27,147 bases of DNA, taken from NCBI GenBank assembly GCA_023416855.1, contig JAEZGU010000168.1, forward strand, positions 1-27,147, written 5' to 3'. The position numbers and the translations under genes were made by a program. Shown in pieces: positions 5,781 to 14,495 of the stretch (position 1 is its first letter; each line of letters starts with the position of its first letter). The notes under the pieces were generated by a model, which saw only the letters and a list, made by a program, of their open reading frames with translations, did no database searches and was not told the origin of the DNA. The stretch is from Bacillota bacterium (lineage in GTDB: Bacteria; Bacillota; Clostridia; Tissierellales; Sedimentibacteraceae).

Positions 5781-7331
5781 ATGATTGGTAAAACAAAAGA
5801 CAAAAATATTAACAGTAAATTATTTGAGAGTTTTGTTAAAAATGAAATAGAGCACATCAGAAATAATATAATTATTTTTTTGGTGTGTTTTTTAATTGCA
5901 AGACAAAATATTATTAACGAAATATTTCCTTTTGCAATTATAGCATTTAGTACTTACAGCTTTAACAAGGGGACATCCATATCGCTTCTACTTTTAACAA
6001 TTTTAGCGGTTTTATCAGTTAAGTTAAATTTTGTATATACAATAATACTTATGGCAGTATGGGCTTACTTTATTAGTTTTGAGAAAGGAGAAAAGTCCAT
6101 CATTTCAGTAGCAGGATACGCTGCAGTTATTTTATTTGTTTCCAAAAGCACCATATTAATAGCAGATGGATTCAATAAAAATGGGTTCATACTAAATATT
6201 TTTGAAACTTTTTTTATTTTTAGCGCAATTATTTTATCAAATGAAGTTATTAAAATGATTAAAAATATAAAAAGAGGAAAAAAGAAAATAAACATCCATA
6301 GATTTAAAAATAATTTAAACAAATATAAAAATAAAAACGATCAAAGAAATAAATATATAAAAAATGAAGCTGCTACAACATCAACATCAACAATAGTGGA
6401 TTTAGATGATTATAAAAAATACAAGTATGTAAATATTTTTTCTGAAAGAGCAAAGACAAAAATAAAAGAACAACTATTGTGGCAAAATATAAATATCAAA
6501 TTTTTTGAGGTTGTTTCCTATGATAAAAATGCTATAGTATTGAGCTTAACGGTAAAAACAGAAAAAAATCCTGATGAAGTAGAAAGCGCCATAGAATTAA
6601 TTGTTAGAAATGTAAGTGGTGTAAAAGTTAAGTGTACAGACAGAGTAATTGCATCTCCAAACTACTATATATTTAAATTTAAAAATATAAAAAGAATTAA
6701 AATAAGGACATACAGTGCCACTGCTACAAAGGATGGAAGCGTTGTTTCCGGTGATAACTTTGCACATGCGGGTAGAGCAGATAGATATTACACTGTACTG
6801 TGTGACGGTATTGGCTCAGGAGAAGAGGCATGTAGTGAAAGTAACAGTGCTGTAGAGTTGCTTTCAAAATTCCTTTATACAGATTTTACAGAAGAACAAA
6901 TATTAAGAACGCTCAATTCAATTTTAATGCTTAAGTTGGGTGATGAAAGGTTTGTAACTTTTGATTTAAACATTATAGATTATGGCTCAAAAGAAATTAG
7001 AGTTTATAAGGCAGGTGCTGCACCAACTTATATAATAAGCGGTAAAAGCATTGATAAAATATCGGGAAAGAGTCTACCATTAGGTATACTTGATAATTTT
7101 GAGTATAGTTCATTTAAAAAAGATATCCATATTGGAGATATAATAATTATGGTTTCTGATGGAATTATTGATTCTATTGGAATGGATGAAAAAAAATCAT
7201 TAGATAGATTTTTAGAGCTGCTTGTGAGAAAAGATCCTCAAACTATTGCTAATTCAATATTGAGCTATGCATTGAGAGGACAGGAAACTGTTATAGATGA
7301 CATGACCGTGTTAGTTACTAAAATTGGTTGA
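5781..7331 (+). CDS. spoIIE: SpoIIE-type stage II sporulation phosphatase, short form
   Basis: The protein has a hydrophobic N-terminal part (about residues 28-155, five or six membrane segments), a basic linker, a middle region and a C-terminal PP2C phosphatase domain (about 308-516). The four expected metal Asp motifs are present: SGDN at 323-326, CDGIGSGE at 341-348, SDGI at 459-462 and DDMTV at 506-510. SpoIIE dephosphorylates SpoIIAA to release sigma-F in the forespore. At 516 residues it is much shorter than Bacillus SpoIIE (827), with reduced membrane and central regions. The frame reaches a GTG at 5772, but GAGGGGTGG is placed for the ATG at 5781. Its position after divIC supports the call. 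Confidence 0.85.
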   Translation: MIGKTKDKNINSKLFESFVKNEIEHIRNNIIIFLVCFLIARQNIINEIFPFAIIAFSTYSFNKGTSISLLLLTILAVLSVKLNFVYTIILMAVWAYFISFEKGEKSIISVAGYAAVILFVSKSTILIADGFNKNGFILNIFETFFIFSAIILSNEVIKMIKNIKRGKKKINIHRFKNNLNKYKNKNDQRNKYIKNEAATTSTSTIVDLDDYKKYKYVNIFSERAKTKIKEQLLWQNINIKFFEVVSYDKNAIVLSLTVKTEKNPDEVESAIELIVRNVSGVKVKCTDRVIASPNYYIFKFKNIKRIKIRTYSATATKDGSVVSGDNFAHAGRADRYYTVLCDGIGSGEEACSESNSAVELLSKFLYTDFTEEQILRTLNSILMLKLGDERFVTFDLNIIDYGSKEIRVYKAGAAPTYIISGKSIDKISGKSLPLGILDNFEYSSFKKDIHIGDIIIMVSDGIIDSIGMDEKKSLDRFLELLVRKDPQTIANSILSYALRGQETVIDDMTVLVTKIG

Positions 7332-7371
7332 GATAAAAAACTAAAAAAGTAGTTTTAATAATAGAAAATCG

Positions 7372-7380
7372 TGGTATAAT
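7372..7380 (+). promoter_or_regulatory. Extended -10 promoter for tilS-hpt
   Basis: TGGTATAAT is a perfect extended -10 element 29 bases before the tilS start codon. The -35 region (GTTTTA at about 17 bases) is poor, as is common when the TGn extension is present. Confidence 0.55.
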
Positions 7381-7409
7381 CTTAAATATGTTAAAACATG
7401 AGGGAAATT

Positions 7410-8789
7410 ATGCACGATTTAGTAAAAAATAATATATTTGATAATAACTTAATCGGCCCCGGCGACAATGTGCTATTAGCCTTATCCGGAGGGCCTGATT
7501 CAGTTTTTTTGTTTTACAACTTAATAAAACTAAAGGATAATTTAAGTTTCAACCTGTATGCTTCTCATATAAACCATATGTACAGAGGTGAAGATGCGTT
7601 TCGAGATGAAGAATTTGTGAGACAGCTTTGTAATAAATATAATATAAGACTTTTTGTTAAACGCAAAAATGCTACAGAATATGCTAAGGAATTAAAGGTT
7701 ACAGAAGAAGAAGCAGGAAGAATTTTAAGATACAATTTCTTTAATGAGAATTTAAATGAAATAGGCGGCGGAATTATTGCTGTTGCTCATAATTTAAATG
7801 ATCAAGCAGAGACAGTTCTTCAAAGAATTATAAGAGGAACCGGAATTGATGGATTAAGTGCTATGTCTATTAAAAAAGATAATGTAATAAGACCTATGCT
7901 TAATGTTTCAAAATCAGAGGTTTTACAATATCTTCATGAAAATAACTATGATTATTGTGTAGATGTTACTAATTCCCAAAATATTTATGGTCGCAATAAA
8001 ATGCGTCTTGATTTAATACCTTTCTTAGAGAATAATTTTAATCCAAATATTCAAAATACATTGTACAGAATGTCTGAAACCATGCAAAGAGATAAAAAAA
8101 TCATAGAAAAATTTATTGAAAAAATATTTAATGATGTATTTATTTCAAAAGACAATAATAAGGTTATACTAAACTTAACAAAATTAAAAAGAATTGAGCC
8201 TGAAGTAGCTGGAAGAATTTTAAGGTATGCTGTTGAGCTGTTAAAAGGCAATACTGTAAATATTGAAATGAAGCACATTGATTATGTAATGGACTTTATT
8301 AATAATAGTATGACAGGTAAAAAAATTAATTTGACAGAATCTATTACCGTTGAAATAAGCTATGATAATTTAATAATTAATAAAAATGTTGAAAATATTC
8401 CAAATTTTAAATATAATATAGTATTAAATGAACTAATGGAAATATTTGAGGTTGGAAAAGTTATAAGTTGTAAAGTGTTGGACGTTGCTGATTTTAACTC
8501 CATGGACAAGGACACAATCAGCGTAGATTATGATTTGGTTAAAGGTAACTTAATTGTAAGAAACAGATTACCTGGAGACAGCATGATTCCTTGCGGAATG
8601 ACAGGTGTGAAGAAAATCAAGGATATATTTATTGATATGAAAGTACCTCAAGAGGAAAGAGATAGAAAGTTGATTATAGCTGATGACAACAATATATTGT
8701 GGCTTGAGGATTTTAGAATACACAATAACTTTAAAGTAACTTCATCAACAAAGAAAATATTAAATATTACAGTAAGGGAGCTAATATGA
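7410..8789 (+). CDS. tilS: tRNA(Ile)-lysidine synthetase
   Basis: TilS converts the wobble C34 of the AUA-reading tRNA-Ile to lysidine, using lysine and ATP. The protein shows the PP-loop SGGPDS near residue 26, the SHINHMYRGEDAFRDEEFV block and AVAHNLNDQAETVLQRIIRG, all diagnostic of the N-terminal ATPase. It continues with the middle and C-terminal domains (RNRLPGDSMIPCG, KVPQEERDRKLII). The length of 459 residues is normal for Firmicutes. An in-frame ATG at 7398 lacks a ribosome binding site, while GAGGG precedes the ATG at 7410, so I prefer the latter. The stop overlaps the hpt start by four bases (ATGA). Confidence 0.93.
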   Translation: MHDLVKNNIFDNNLIGPGDNVLLALSGGPDSVFLFYNLIKLKDNLSFNLYASHINHMYRGEDAFRDEEFVRQLCNKYNIRLFVKRKNATEYAKELKVTEEEAGRILRYNFFNENLNEIGGGIIAVAHNLNDQAETVLQRIIRGTGIDGLSAMSIKKDNVIRPMLNVSKSEVLQYLHENNYDYCVDVTNSQNIYGRNKMRLDLIPFLENNFNPNIQNTLYRMSETMQRDKKIIEKFIEKIFNDVFISKDNNKVILNLTKLKRIEPEVAGRILRYAVELLKGNTVNIEMKHIDYVMDFINNSMTGKKINLTESITVEISYDNLIINKNVENIPNFKYNIVLNELMEIFEVGKVISCKVLDVADFNSMDKDTISVDYDLVKGNLIVRNRLPGDSMIPCGMTGVKKIKDIFIDMKVPQEERDRKLIIADDNNILWLEDFRIHNNFKVTSSTKKILNITVRELI

Positions 8790-9325
8790 ATAAGGATATA
8801 AGAGAAATACTTATAGAAGAAAAAGCGTTACAAGAAAAGGTTAAAGAACTTGGAGCAAAAATTACAGCAGATTATAAAGATAAGGATTTATTGTTAATAT
8901 GTGTATTGAAGGGCGCGGTTATATTTGTAAGTGATTTAATGAGACAAATTGACACAGCTTTAGATATAGATTTTATGGCGATTTCAAGCTATGGCGCAAA
9001 TACCCAATCTTCTGGAGTTGTAAGGATACTTAAGGATTTAAATACTTCTATAGAAGGAAAACACGTGTTGATAGTTGAAGATATAATCGACTCAGGACTA
9101 ACATTATCTTATCTTGTAGAAAACTTGAAAAGTAGAGGACCGGCATCGGTTGAAATATGTACAATACTTGACAAACCTGATAGAAGAAAAATCGATTTAT
9201 ACATTAAATATACAGGATTTAAAATTCCGGATGAATTTGTTGTTGGATATGGACTTGACTATGCTGAAAAATATAGAAACTTGCCATATATTGCAGTATT
9301 AAAAGAAGAGGTATATTCAAACTAA
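8786..9325 (+). CDS. hpt: Hypoxanthine phosphoribosyltransferase
   Basis: The 179-residue enzyme salvages hypoxanthine (and usually guanine) to the nucleotide with PRPP. The PRPP loop is IVEDIIDSGLTLSYL. The upstream flexible loop region reads DFMAISSYGANTQSSG and the base-binding end DEFVVGYGLDYAEKYRNLPY. Length and motifs are fully typical. It overlaps tilS by four bases and is followed by ftsH, as in Bacillus. In Bacillus, Hpt and TilS have been reported to form a complex that activates ftsH transcription, so this adjacency may be functional. Confidence 0.95.
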   Translation: MNKDIREILIEEKALQEKVKELGAKITADYKDKDLLLICVLKGAVIFVSDLMRQIDTALDIDFMAISSYGANTQSSGVVRILKDLNTSIEGKHVLIVEDIIDSGLTLSYLVENLKSRGPASVEICTILDKPDRRKIDLYIKYTGFKIPDEFVVGYGLDYAEKYRNLPYIAVLKEEVYSN

Positions 9326-9355
9326 TACATGCTTGTTAAAATATATATAAACTAT

Positions 9356-9384
9356 TTGTAATGAATTTTATTTTATGATACAAT
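9356..9384 (+). promoter_or_regulatory. Sigma-A promoter for ftsH
   Basis: TTGTAA at 9356-9361 and TACAAT at 9379-9384 are 17 bases apart, with a TGA extension at the -10. Together they give a good vegetative promoter 35 bases before the TTG start of ftsH. Confidence 0.6.
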
Positions 9385-9419
9385 TATTATATCATAATGT
9401 TATCAAGAGGAGGCTTTAA

Positions 9420-11246
9420 TTGAAAGGATTCATGAGAAGCATTGCTATGTATGTAATTATATTTGTAGTAATCATAATGTTGGTTCAAGGTATGGTTGAA
9501 CCCTCTAAGGATTCACAAAGTATAAGTTATAGCGAGCTTATAATTCAGATAAAAAATAACAATGTAAAATCACTCTCCTTTACGGAAAGCGAGGTAAAGG
9601 GTGTTTATAAAGATGATACTCAATTTACATCATATGTACCTACTGTATTTTTATTTTCTTCAAGTTTTTATGATAGGTATCTTGCGGAAAAGGTTGAAAT
9701 TGGTGAAATACAATTAGTAGGTGAACCTGTTCCAGCAACACCATTGTGGGTTCAAGCACTTCCTACCATTGGAATGTTAGTTCTATTAGGAGTGCTTTGG
9801 TATGTGTTTATGAAGCAATCACAGGGTGGAGGAACAGGAAAGGCAATGTCCTTTGGTAAGAGCAGAGCAAAAATGGTTAAGGATGATGATCCAAGTAAAA
9901 AAATTACATTTGCTGATGTTGCAGGCTTAGATGAAGAAAAGGAAGAACTTAGTGAAATAGTTGATTTCCTTAAAAATCCTGCTAAATTTGTTAAACTTGG
10001 AGCTCGTATACCTAAAGGAGTATTGCTTGTAGGACCTCCGGGAACCGGTAAGACATATCTTTCTAAATCTGTTTCAGGAGAAGCAGGAGTGCCGTTTTTT
10101 AGTATAAGTGGTTCTGATTTCGTTGAAATGTTTGTTGGTGTAGGTGCTTCTCGTGTTAGAGATTTGTTTGAGCAGGCTAAGAAAAATGCACCGTGTATAA
10201 TTTTTATTGATGAGATAGATGCAGTTGGAAGAAGAAGAGGTGCCGGACTTGGCGGTGGAAATGATGAAAGAGAACAAACATTGAATCAATTATTGGTTGA
10301 AATGGATGGATTTTCAGGCAATGAAGGCATAATCATTATAGCAGCAACCAACAGACCGGATATTTTAGACCCTGCATTAATGAGACCGGGTAGATTTGAC
10401 AGACAGGTTCACGTGGGACTGCCGGATGTGAAGGCAAGAGAAGAAATATTAAAAATTCATGTTAGAAAAAAACCATTAGAAGATGATGTTGATTTAGAAA
10501 TAGTTGCAAAACGAACTCCCGGATTTACACCGGCTGATTTGGAAAATGCAATGAACGAAGCTGCATTGTTGACAGCAAGACAAAATAAAACGTCTATATC
10601 CATGGATATAATAGAAGAAGCTATTACAAAAGTTATAGCGGGACCTGAAAAGAGAAGTAAAGTAATTAGTGAAAATGAGAAAAAACTTACAGCGTATCAT
10701 GAAGCCGGTCATGCTGTTGTAGCAAAGCTTTCATCAAGCAAAGACCCGGTTCATATGATTACTATTATACCAAGAGGCGGAGCCGGTGGATTTACTATGT
10801 ATCTTCCGGAAGAAGACCGTTCATACAGGTCTAAAACAGACATGGAAGAAAGTATAGTAAGATTGTTAGGCGGCAGAGTTGCTGAAAAATTAGCTCTAAA
10901 CGATATTTCCACAGGAGCATCCAACGATATAGAAAGAGCTACAAAGATTGCAAGAGCAATGGTTACAACTTATGGTATGAGTGACGATTTGGGTCCGATG
11001 ACATATGGAACAAATGACGAGGAAGTTTTCTTAGGTAGAGACTTTAACAAAATTAGAAATTACTCAGAAGAAGTTGCAGCTAAAATAGATAATGAAATGC
11101 GTAGAATAATTGATACAGCATATCATAAAACCGAAACACTTCTCAGTGAGAACATGGAAAAGCTACACCGTGTTGCAGAAGCTTTATTAGAAAAAGAAAC
11201 TATATCCGGTAAAGAGTTTGAAATGCTATTTGATGGAGTACAATAG
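9420..11246 (+). CDS. ftsH: ATP-dependent zinc metalloprotease FtsH
   Basis: The 608-residue membrane protease has an N-terminal helix (about 7-25), an extracytoplasmic loop, a second helix (about 112-131), an AAA domain with Walker A GPPGTGKT at 205-212 and DEID at 264-267, the second region of homology NRPDILDPALMRPGRFDR, and the zinc site HEAGH at 427-431. It degrades misfolded membrane proteins and regulators. The start is TTG: AGGAGG at 9408-9413 lies 6 bases before it, whereas the next ATG is 12 bases further on. A strong terminator follows. Confidence 0.96.
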   Translation: MKGFMRSIAMYVIIFVVIIMLVQGMVEPSKDSQSISYSELIIQIKNNNVKSLSFTESEVKGVYKDDTQFTSYVPTVFLFSSSFYDRYLAEKVEIGEIQLVGEPVPATPLWVQALPTIGMLVLLGVLWYVFMKQSQGGGTGKAMSFGKSRAKMVKDDDPSKKITFADVAGLDEEKEELSEIVDFLKNPAKFVKLGARIPKGVLLVGPPGTGKTYLSKSVSGEAGVPFFSISGSDFVEMFVGVGASRVRDLFEQAKKNAPCIIFIDEIDAVGRRRGAGLGGGNDEREQTLNQLLVEMDGFSGNEGIIIIAATNRPDILDPALMRPGRFDRQVHVGLPDVKAREEILKIHVRKKPLEDDVDLEIVAKRTPGFTPADLENAMNEAALLTARQNKTSISMDIIEEAITKVIAGPEKRSKVISENEKKLTAYHEAGHAVVAKLSSSKDPVHMITIIPRGGAGGFTMYLPEEDRSYRSKTDMEESIVRLLGGRVAEKLALNDISTGASNDIERATKIARAMVTTYGMSDDLGPMTYGTNDEEVFLGRDFNKIRNYSEEVAAKIDNEMRRIIDTAYHKTETLLSENMEKLHRVAEALLEKETISGKEFEMLFDGVQ

Positions 11247-11288
11247 TAGCAAGTTCGCTTTTTCAACAAGCAATATAAGATTATCATA

Positions 11289-11320
11289 AGAGACTTTGTG
11301 CAATGCAGAAAGTCTCTTTT
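11289..11320 (+). terminator. Rho-independent terminator of ftsH
   Basis: A 9-base perfect stem (AGAGACTTT with AAAGTCTCT), extended by inner TGC/GCA pairs, is followed by TTT. It lies about 40 bases after the ftsH stop codon. Confidence 0.8.
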
Positions 11321-11359
11321 CTGTTCAATTTATTTATATATGTTTGCAAATTGAACAGA
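11320..11359. promoter_or_regulatory. Inverted repeat, possible activator site upstream of the sigma-54 promoter
   Basis: A 12-base perfect inverted repeat (TCTGTTCAATTT and AAATTGAACAGA) has an AT-rich 16-base centre and lies 70-110 bases before the -24 element at 11430. That is a usual distance for an enhancer-binding protein. A third TGAACA occurs at 11374-11379. The half-site resembles sequence in front of the second sigma-54 promoter near 18300. Confidence 0.45.
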
Positions 11360-11429
11360 GAGTGTTTACTTAATGAACAAAGCGCAAATAAATTTAGCAA
11401 AAATATTAGAAACTCCAACTTGTATTTTC

Positions 11430-11444
11430 TGGCATAATAATTGC
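11430..11444 (+). promoter_or_regulatory. Sigma-54 promoter for the M20D amidohydrolase
   Basis: TGGCATAATAATTGC keeps the invariant GG and GC with exactly 10 bases between them and matches TGGCAC-N5-TTGC at all but one base. The start site would be near 11456, just before the GAGGAGG ribosome binding site. Confidence 0.75.
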
Positions 11445-11478
11445 TATATAAATATTAATATATATAGAGGAGGAATTT

Positions 11479-12645
11479 ATGAAGGATAGAGTTTTAGATT
11501 TAATCAATAATCTATCATTTGAGCTAAATGAGTTAAGCTTAGAGATTTATAAAAATCCAGAGCTTGGTTATGAAGAACATAATGCTTGTAAATTACATTC
11601 GGATTTATTAGTAAAGTATGGTTTTAATGTGCAAAATAATTTTTCAGGGGTAGAAACTGGTTTTAAAGCAGAATATAAAAGCAATAAGCCCGGAATTACT
11701 GTTGCTTATATGGCGGAATATGATGCGTTACCAGGTGTCGGTCATGGATGCGGCCATAACTTACTTGGCGCAGTAAGTACAGGTGCAGGTATTGTACTAA
11801 AGCAATTAATTGATGAAATAGGTGGTACGGTTATAGTATTTGGCACACCTGCTGAGGAAACAAGCGGTGCGAAAGTCACTTATGTAGAAAACCATGAGTT
11901 TGACAATGTTGACATTGCTATGATTGCTCATCCCGGAAACAGTTACAGAAAAAGTGGTACATCATTGGCATTAGAACCGTTAGAATTTGAGTTTTTTGGA
12001 AAAGCATCTCATGCTGCTTCGGCTCCTGAAGCGGGTATAAATGCTTTAGATGCTGCAATTCAGACATTTAACAGCATAAATGCTTTGAGAGAGCATATAA
12101 GAAGTGATTCAAGAATACATGGTGTTATTATAAATGGAGGTAATGCTGCAAATGTTGTTCCTGATTATACAAAATCACAATTTTATGTACGTTCTACAAC
12201 AAAGTCATATAATTTAGAATTGCTGGAAAAAGTAAAAAATTGCGCAAGAGGTGCAGCATTAGCAACAGGAACTGAACTTAAAATTACAAAGTTTGAGGCA
12301 AATTATGACAACTTGGTAACTAATGAAACATTAAATAATTTATTTGCAGAAAAAATCTATGAGGTAGCAGGAATAGTTATGGAAGAGCCTTCAAAAAATG
12401 CTGGTTCTCTTGATGCAGGACAAGTTAGTCAAGTTTGTCCAACAATTCATCCTTATTTTGATATAACAAATGATAAAAATATTGCACCTCATACAAAAGA
12501 AATGGCAAATTGTACAATAACTGACTATGCGAAGGAACAGATGAAAAATACAATTGCTGCTTTGGTATTGAGTGCTGTGGAAATAATACAAAATCCAAAA
12601 TTGTATGCTGAAATTAAACACGAATTTGATAATGCTAACAAATAA
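11479..12645 (+). CDS. M20D-family amidohydrolase (AbgB/ACY1L2-like)
   Basis: The 388-residue protein matches the M20D branch of metallopeptidases. Seen in order are NPELGYEEHNACKLHSDLL, the metal-binding YDALPGVGHGCGHNLLG, GTPAEETSGAK with the catalytic Glu pair, HASAPEAGINALDA in the lid domain and a C-terminal ligand region. Relatives cleave aminoacyl or p-aminobenzoyl-glutamate type amide bonds (AbgB) or N-acyl/dipeptide substrates (PM20D2). It is cytoplasmic, with no signal peptide. It stands alone between two terminators under a sigma-54 promoter, which links it to the activator gene at 16.3-18.3 kb. The substrate is unknown; an N-acylated amino acid or dipeptide is the likely class. 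Confidence 0.85.
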   Translation: MKDRVLDLINNLSFELNELSLEIYKNPELGYEEHNACKLHSDLLVKYGFNVQNNFSGVETGFKAEYKSNKPGITVAYMAEYDALPGVGHGCGHNLLGAVSTGAGIVLKQLIDEIGGTVIVFGTPAEETSGAKVTYVENHEFDNVDIAMIAHPGNSYRKSGTSLALEPLEFEFFGKASHAASAPEAGINALDAAIQTFNSINALREHIRSDSRIHGVIINGGNAANVVPDYTKSQFYVRSTTKSYNLELLEKVKNCARGAALATGTELKITKFEANYDNLVTNETLNNLFAEKIYEVAGIVMEEPSKNAGSLDAGQVSQVCPTIHPYFDITNDKNIAPHTKEMANCTITDYAKEQMKNTIAALVLSAVEIIQNPKLYAEIKHEFDNANK

Positions 12646-12659
12646 TTTTTGACTAATTG

Positions 12660-12696
12660 AAAGCTCTTTGCAGGTTTTTGTAAGGAGCTTTTTTGC
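12660..12696 (+). terminator. Terminator of the amidohydrolase gene
   Basis: AAAGCTCTTT pairs with AAGGAGCTTT (one G-U pair) across a 12-base loop, followed by a T run. The stem core is nearly identical to the terminator at 22563. Confidence 0.85.
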
Positions 12697-12733
12697 AAGT
12701 TATAAAAAGTTAAAATCATTTTATGTAAACATC

Positions 12734-12762
12734 TTGCAAATTTAGGCAAATTAGATTATATT
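12734..12762 (+). promoter_or_regulatory. Sigma-A promoter for the mutase operon
   Basis: TTGCAA at 12734-12739 and TATATT at 12757-12762 have 17 bases between them, 37 bases before the mcmA start. No cobalamin riboswitch or sigma-54 element is visible here. Confidence 0.55.
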
Positions 12763-12799
12763 AAAAGCTGAATAGGTTAAGCAAAATAGGAGGTAGTCA

Positions 12800-14479
12800 A
12801 TGTTTAGTGGAGAAGAACTTTCAAAAATAAAAGAAATTAGAGAAAATTGGGAAGAAAAAGTATTAAATAAATCATTAGCGAAAGCTCCCGAATCAAAAGA
12901 AGAATTTAAATCAGTTTCCGGAGCAGTTGTTAATAGATTATATACTCCTGAAGATGTAGCAGATATCGATTATGAAACTGAAATAGGATATCCCGGTCAA
13001 TACCCATTTACAAGAGGATATCAGCCTACAATGTACAGAGGCAAGCCATGGACTATGAGAATGTATGCCGGCTTTGCAACTGCGGAAGAATCAAATGAAA
13101 GATACAAATACTTAGTAAGTCAAGGTTCAACAGGTCTTTCTGTTGCATTTGATTTACCAACACAAATTGGTTATGATTCAGACCATGCTTTAGCCCAAGG
13201 TGAAGTTGGTAAGGTTGGAGTTGCCATAGACTCACTAAAGGATATGGAAATATTGTTTGACGGTATTCCTTTAGACAAAGTTAGTACATCTATGACTATA
13301 AATGCACCTGCAGCAGTATTGTTGGCTATGTATATAGCAGTTGCTGAAAAGCAAGGTGTGTCTGCTGATAAATTAAGAGGAACAATACAAAATGATATTT
13401 TGAAGGAATACATAGCAAGAGGAACTTATATATATCCTACTGAGCCATCAATGAGATTAATTACTAATATATTTGAATATTGCTCCAAGGAAGTTCCAAA
13501 GTGGAACACAATAAGTATATCAGGCTACCACATAAGAGAAGCGGGCTCAACAGCTGCACAAGAAGTTGGATTTACATTGGCTGATGGAATTGCTTATGTT
13601 GAAGCAGCTATAAGTGCAGGACTTGATGTTGATACATTTGCACCAAGATTATCATTCTTCTTTAACTCTCACAATGATTTACTTGAAGAAGTTGCTAAAT
13701 TTAGAGCTGCAAGAAGATTATGGGCAAAAATTATGAAGGAAAGATTTAAAGCTAAAGATGAAAAATCAATGATGCTTAAATTCCACACTCAGACAGCAGG
13801 TTGTACTTTAACAGCACAACAACCTGATAACAATATCATAAGAGTTGCAATGCAGGCACTTGCTGCAGTACTTGGAGGAACTCAGTCTTTACATACTAAT
13901 TCAAGAGACGAAGCATTGGCGCTTCCTACAACGGAATCTGTTACAATTGCACTTAGAACTCAACAAATATTGGCAAGCGAAACAGGAGTTACAAACACTG
14001 TTGACCCATTGGCTGGTTCATATTATGTAGAAGCAAAAACTAAGGAAATTGAAGAAAAAGCTTTAGAATACATAACCAAAATAGATGAGTTAGGTGGAGC
14101 ACCAAGGGCAATAGACCTTGGATACATCCAAAAAGAAATTTCGGATTCTGCGTACAATTATCAAATGGAAATTGAATCACTTGACAGAATAGTTGTTGGT
14201 GTCAATAAATATAAAGTTCAAGAAGAGTCTCCAAAAGGATTGTTAAGAGTTGATCCTATTGTTGCTGAAATGCAGAAAAAGAAAATTAATGATGTTAAAT
14301 CAAATAGAAATAACGAGGCGGTTCAAGAAAAATTAAATAATTTGAGAAAAGCATGCCAAAGCACTGAAAATGTAATGCCACATATATTAGCAGCAGTTAA
14401 GGAATATGCAACATTAGGTGAAATATGTGATGTTATGAGAGAAGTATTTGGAGAATATGAGCAAGCAGTATTGCTTTAA
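12800..14479 (+). CDS. mcmA: Methylmalonyl-CoA mutase, catalytic subunit
   Basis: This 559-residue TIM-barrel subunit interconverts (R)-methylmalonyl-CoA and succinyl-CoA. It lacks the C-terminal B12 domain, which is encoded by the next gene, as in archaeal-type enzymes. Family blocks seen are KPWTMRMYAGFATAEESNER, GLSVAFDLPTQIGYDSD, RGTIQNDILKEYIARGTYIY, ISISGYHIREAGS and HTQTAGCTLTAQQP. Tyr89 and Arg207, which select methylmalonyl-CoA over isobutyryl-CoA, and active-site His244 are at the same positions as in the Propionibacterium enzyme. The ribosome binding site AGGAGG precedes the ATG. It leads a four-gene operon with the B12 subunit, MeaB and the epimerase. Confidence 0.93.
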   Translation: MFSGEELSKIKEIRENWEEKVLNKSLAKAPESKEEFKSVSGAVVNRLYTPEDVADIDYETEIGYPGQYPFTRGYQPTMYRGKPWTMRMYAGFATAEESNERYKYLVSQGSTGLSVAFDLPTQIGYDSDHALAQGEVGKVGVAIDSLKDMEILFDGIPLDKVSTSMTINAPAAVLLAMYIAVAEKQGVSADKLRGTIQNDILKEYIARGTYIYPTEPSMRLITNIFEYCSKEVPKWNTISISGYHIREAGSTAAQEVGFTLADGIAYVEAAISAGLDVDTFAPRLSFFFNSHNDLLEEVAKFRAARRLWAKIMKERFKAKDEKSMMLKFHTQTAGCTLTAQQPDNNIIRVAMQALAAVLGGTQSLHTNSRDEALALPTTESVTIALRTQQILASETGVTNTVDPLAGSYYVEAKTKEIEEKALEYITKIDELGGAPRAIDLGYIQKEISDSAYNYQMEIESLDRIVVGVNKYKVQEESPKGLLRVDPIVAEMQKKKINDVKSNRNNEAVQEKLNNLRKACQSTENVMPHILAAVKEYATLGEICDVMREVFGEYEQAVLL

Positions 14480-14495
14480 TTTGTAGGAGGAAAAA

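Noticed and set aside
12646..12799. Cobalamin riboswitch or sigma-54 promoter ahead of the mutase operon
   Set aside because: The gap holds only a terminator and a sigma-A type promoter. No B12-box-like sequence is seen, and the TTGC present has no GG at the required distance.
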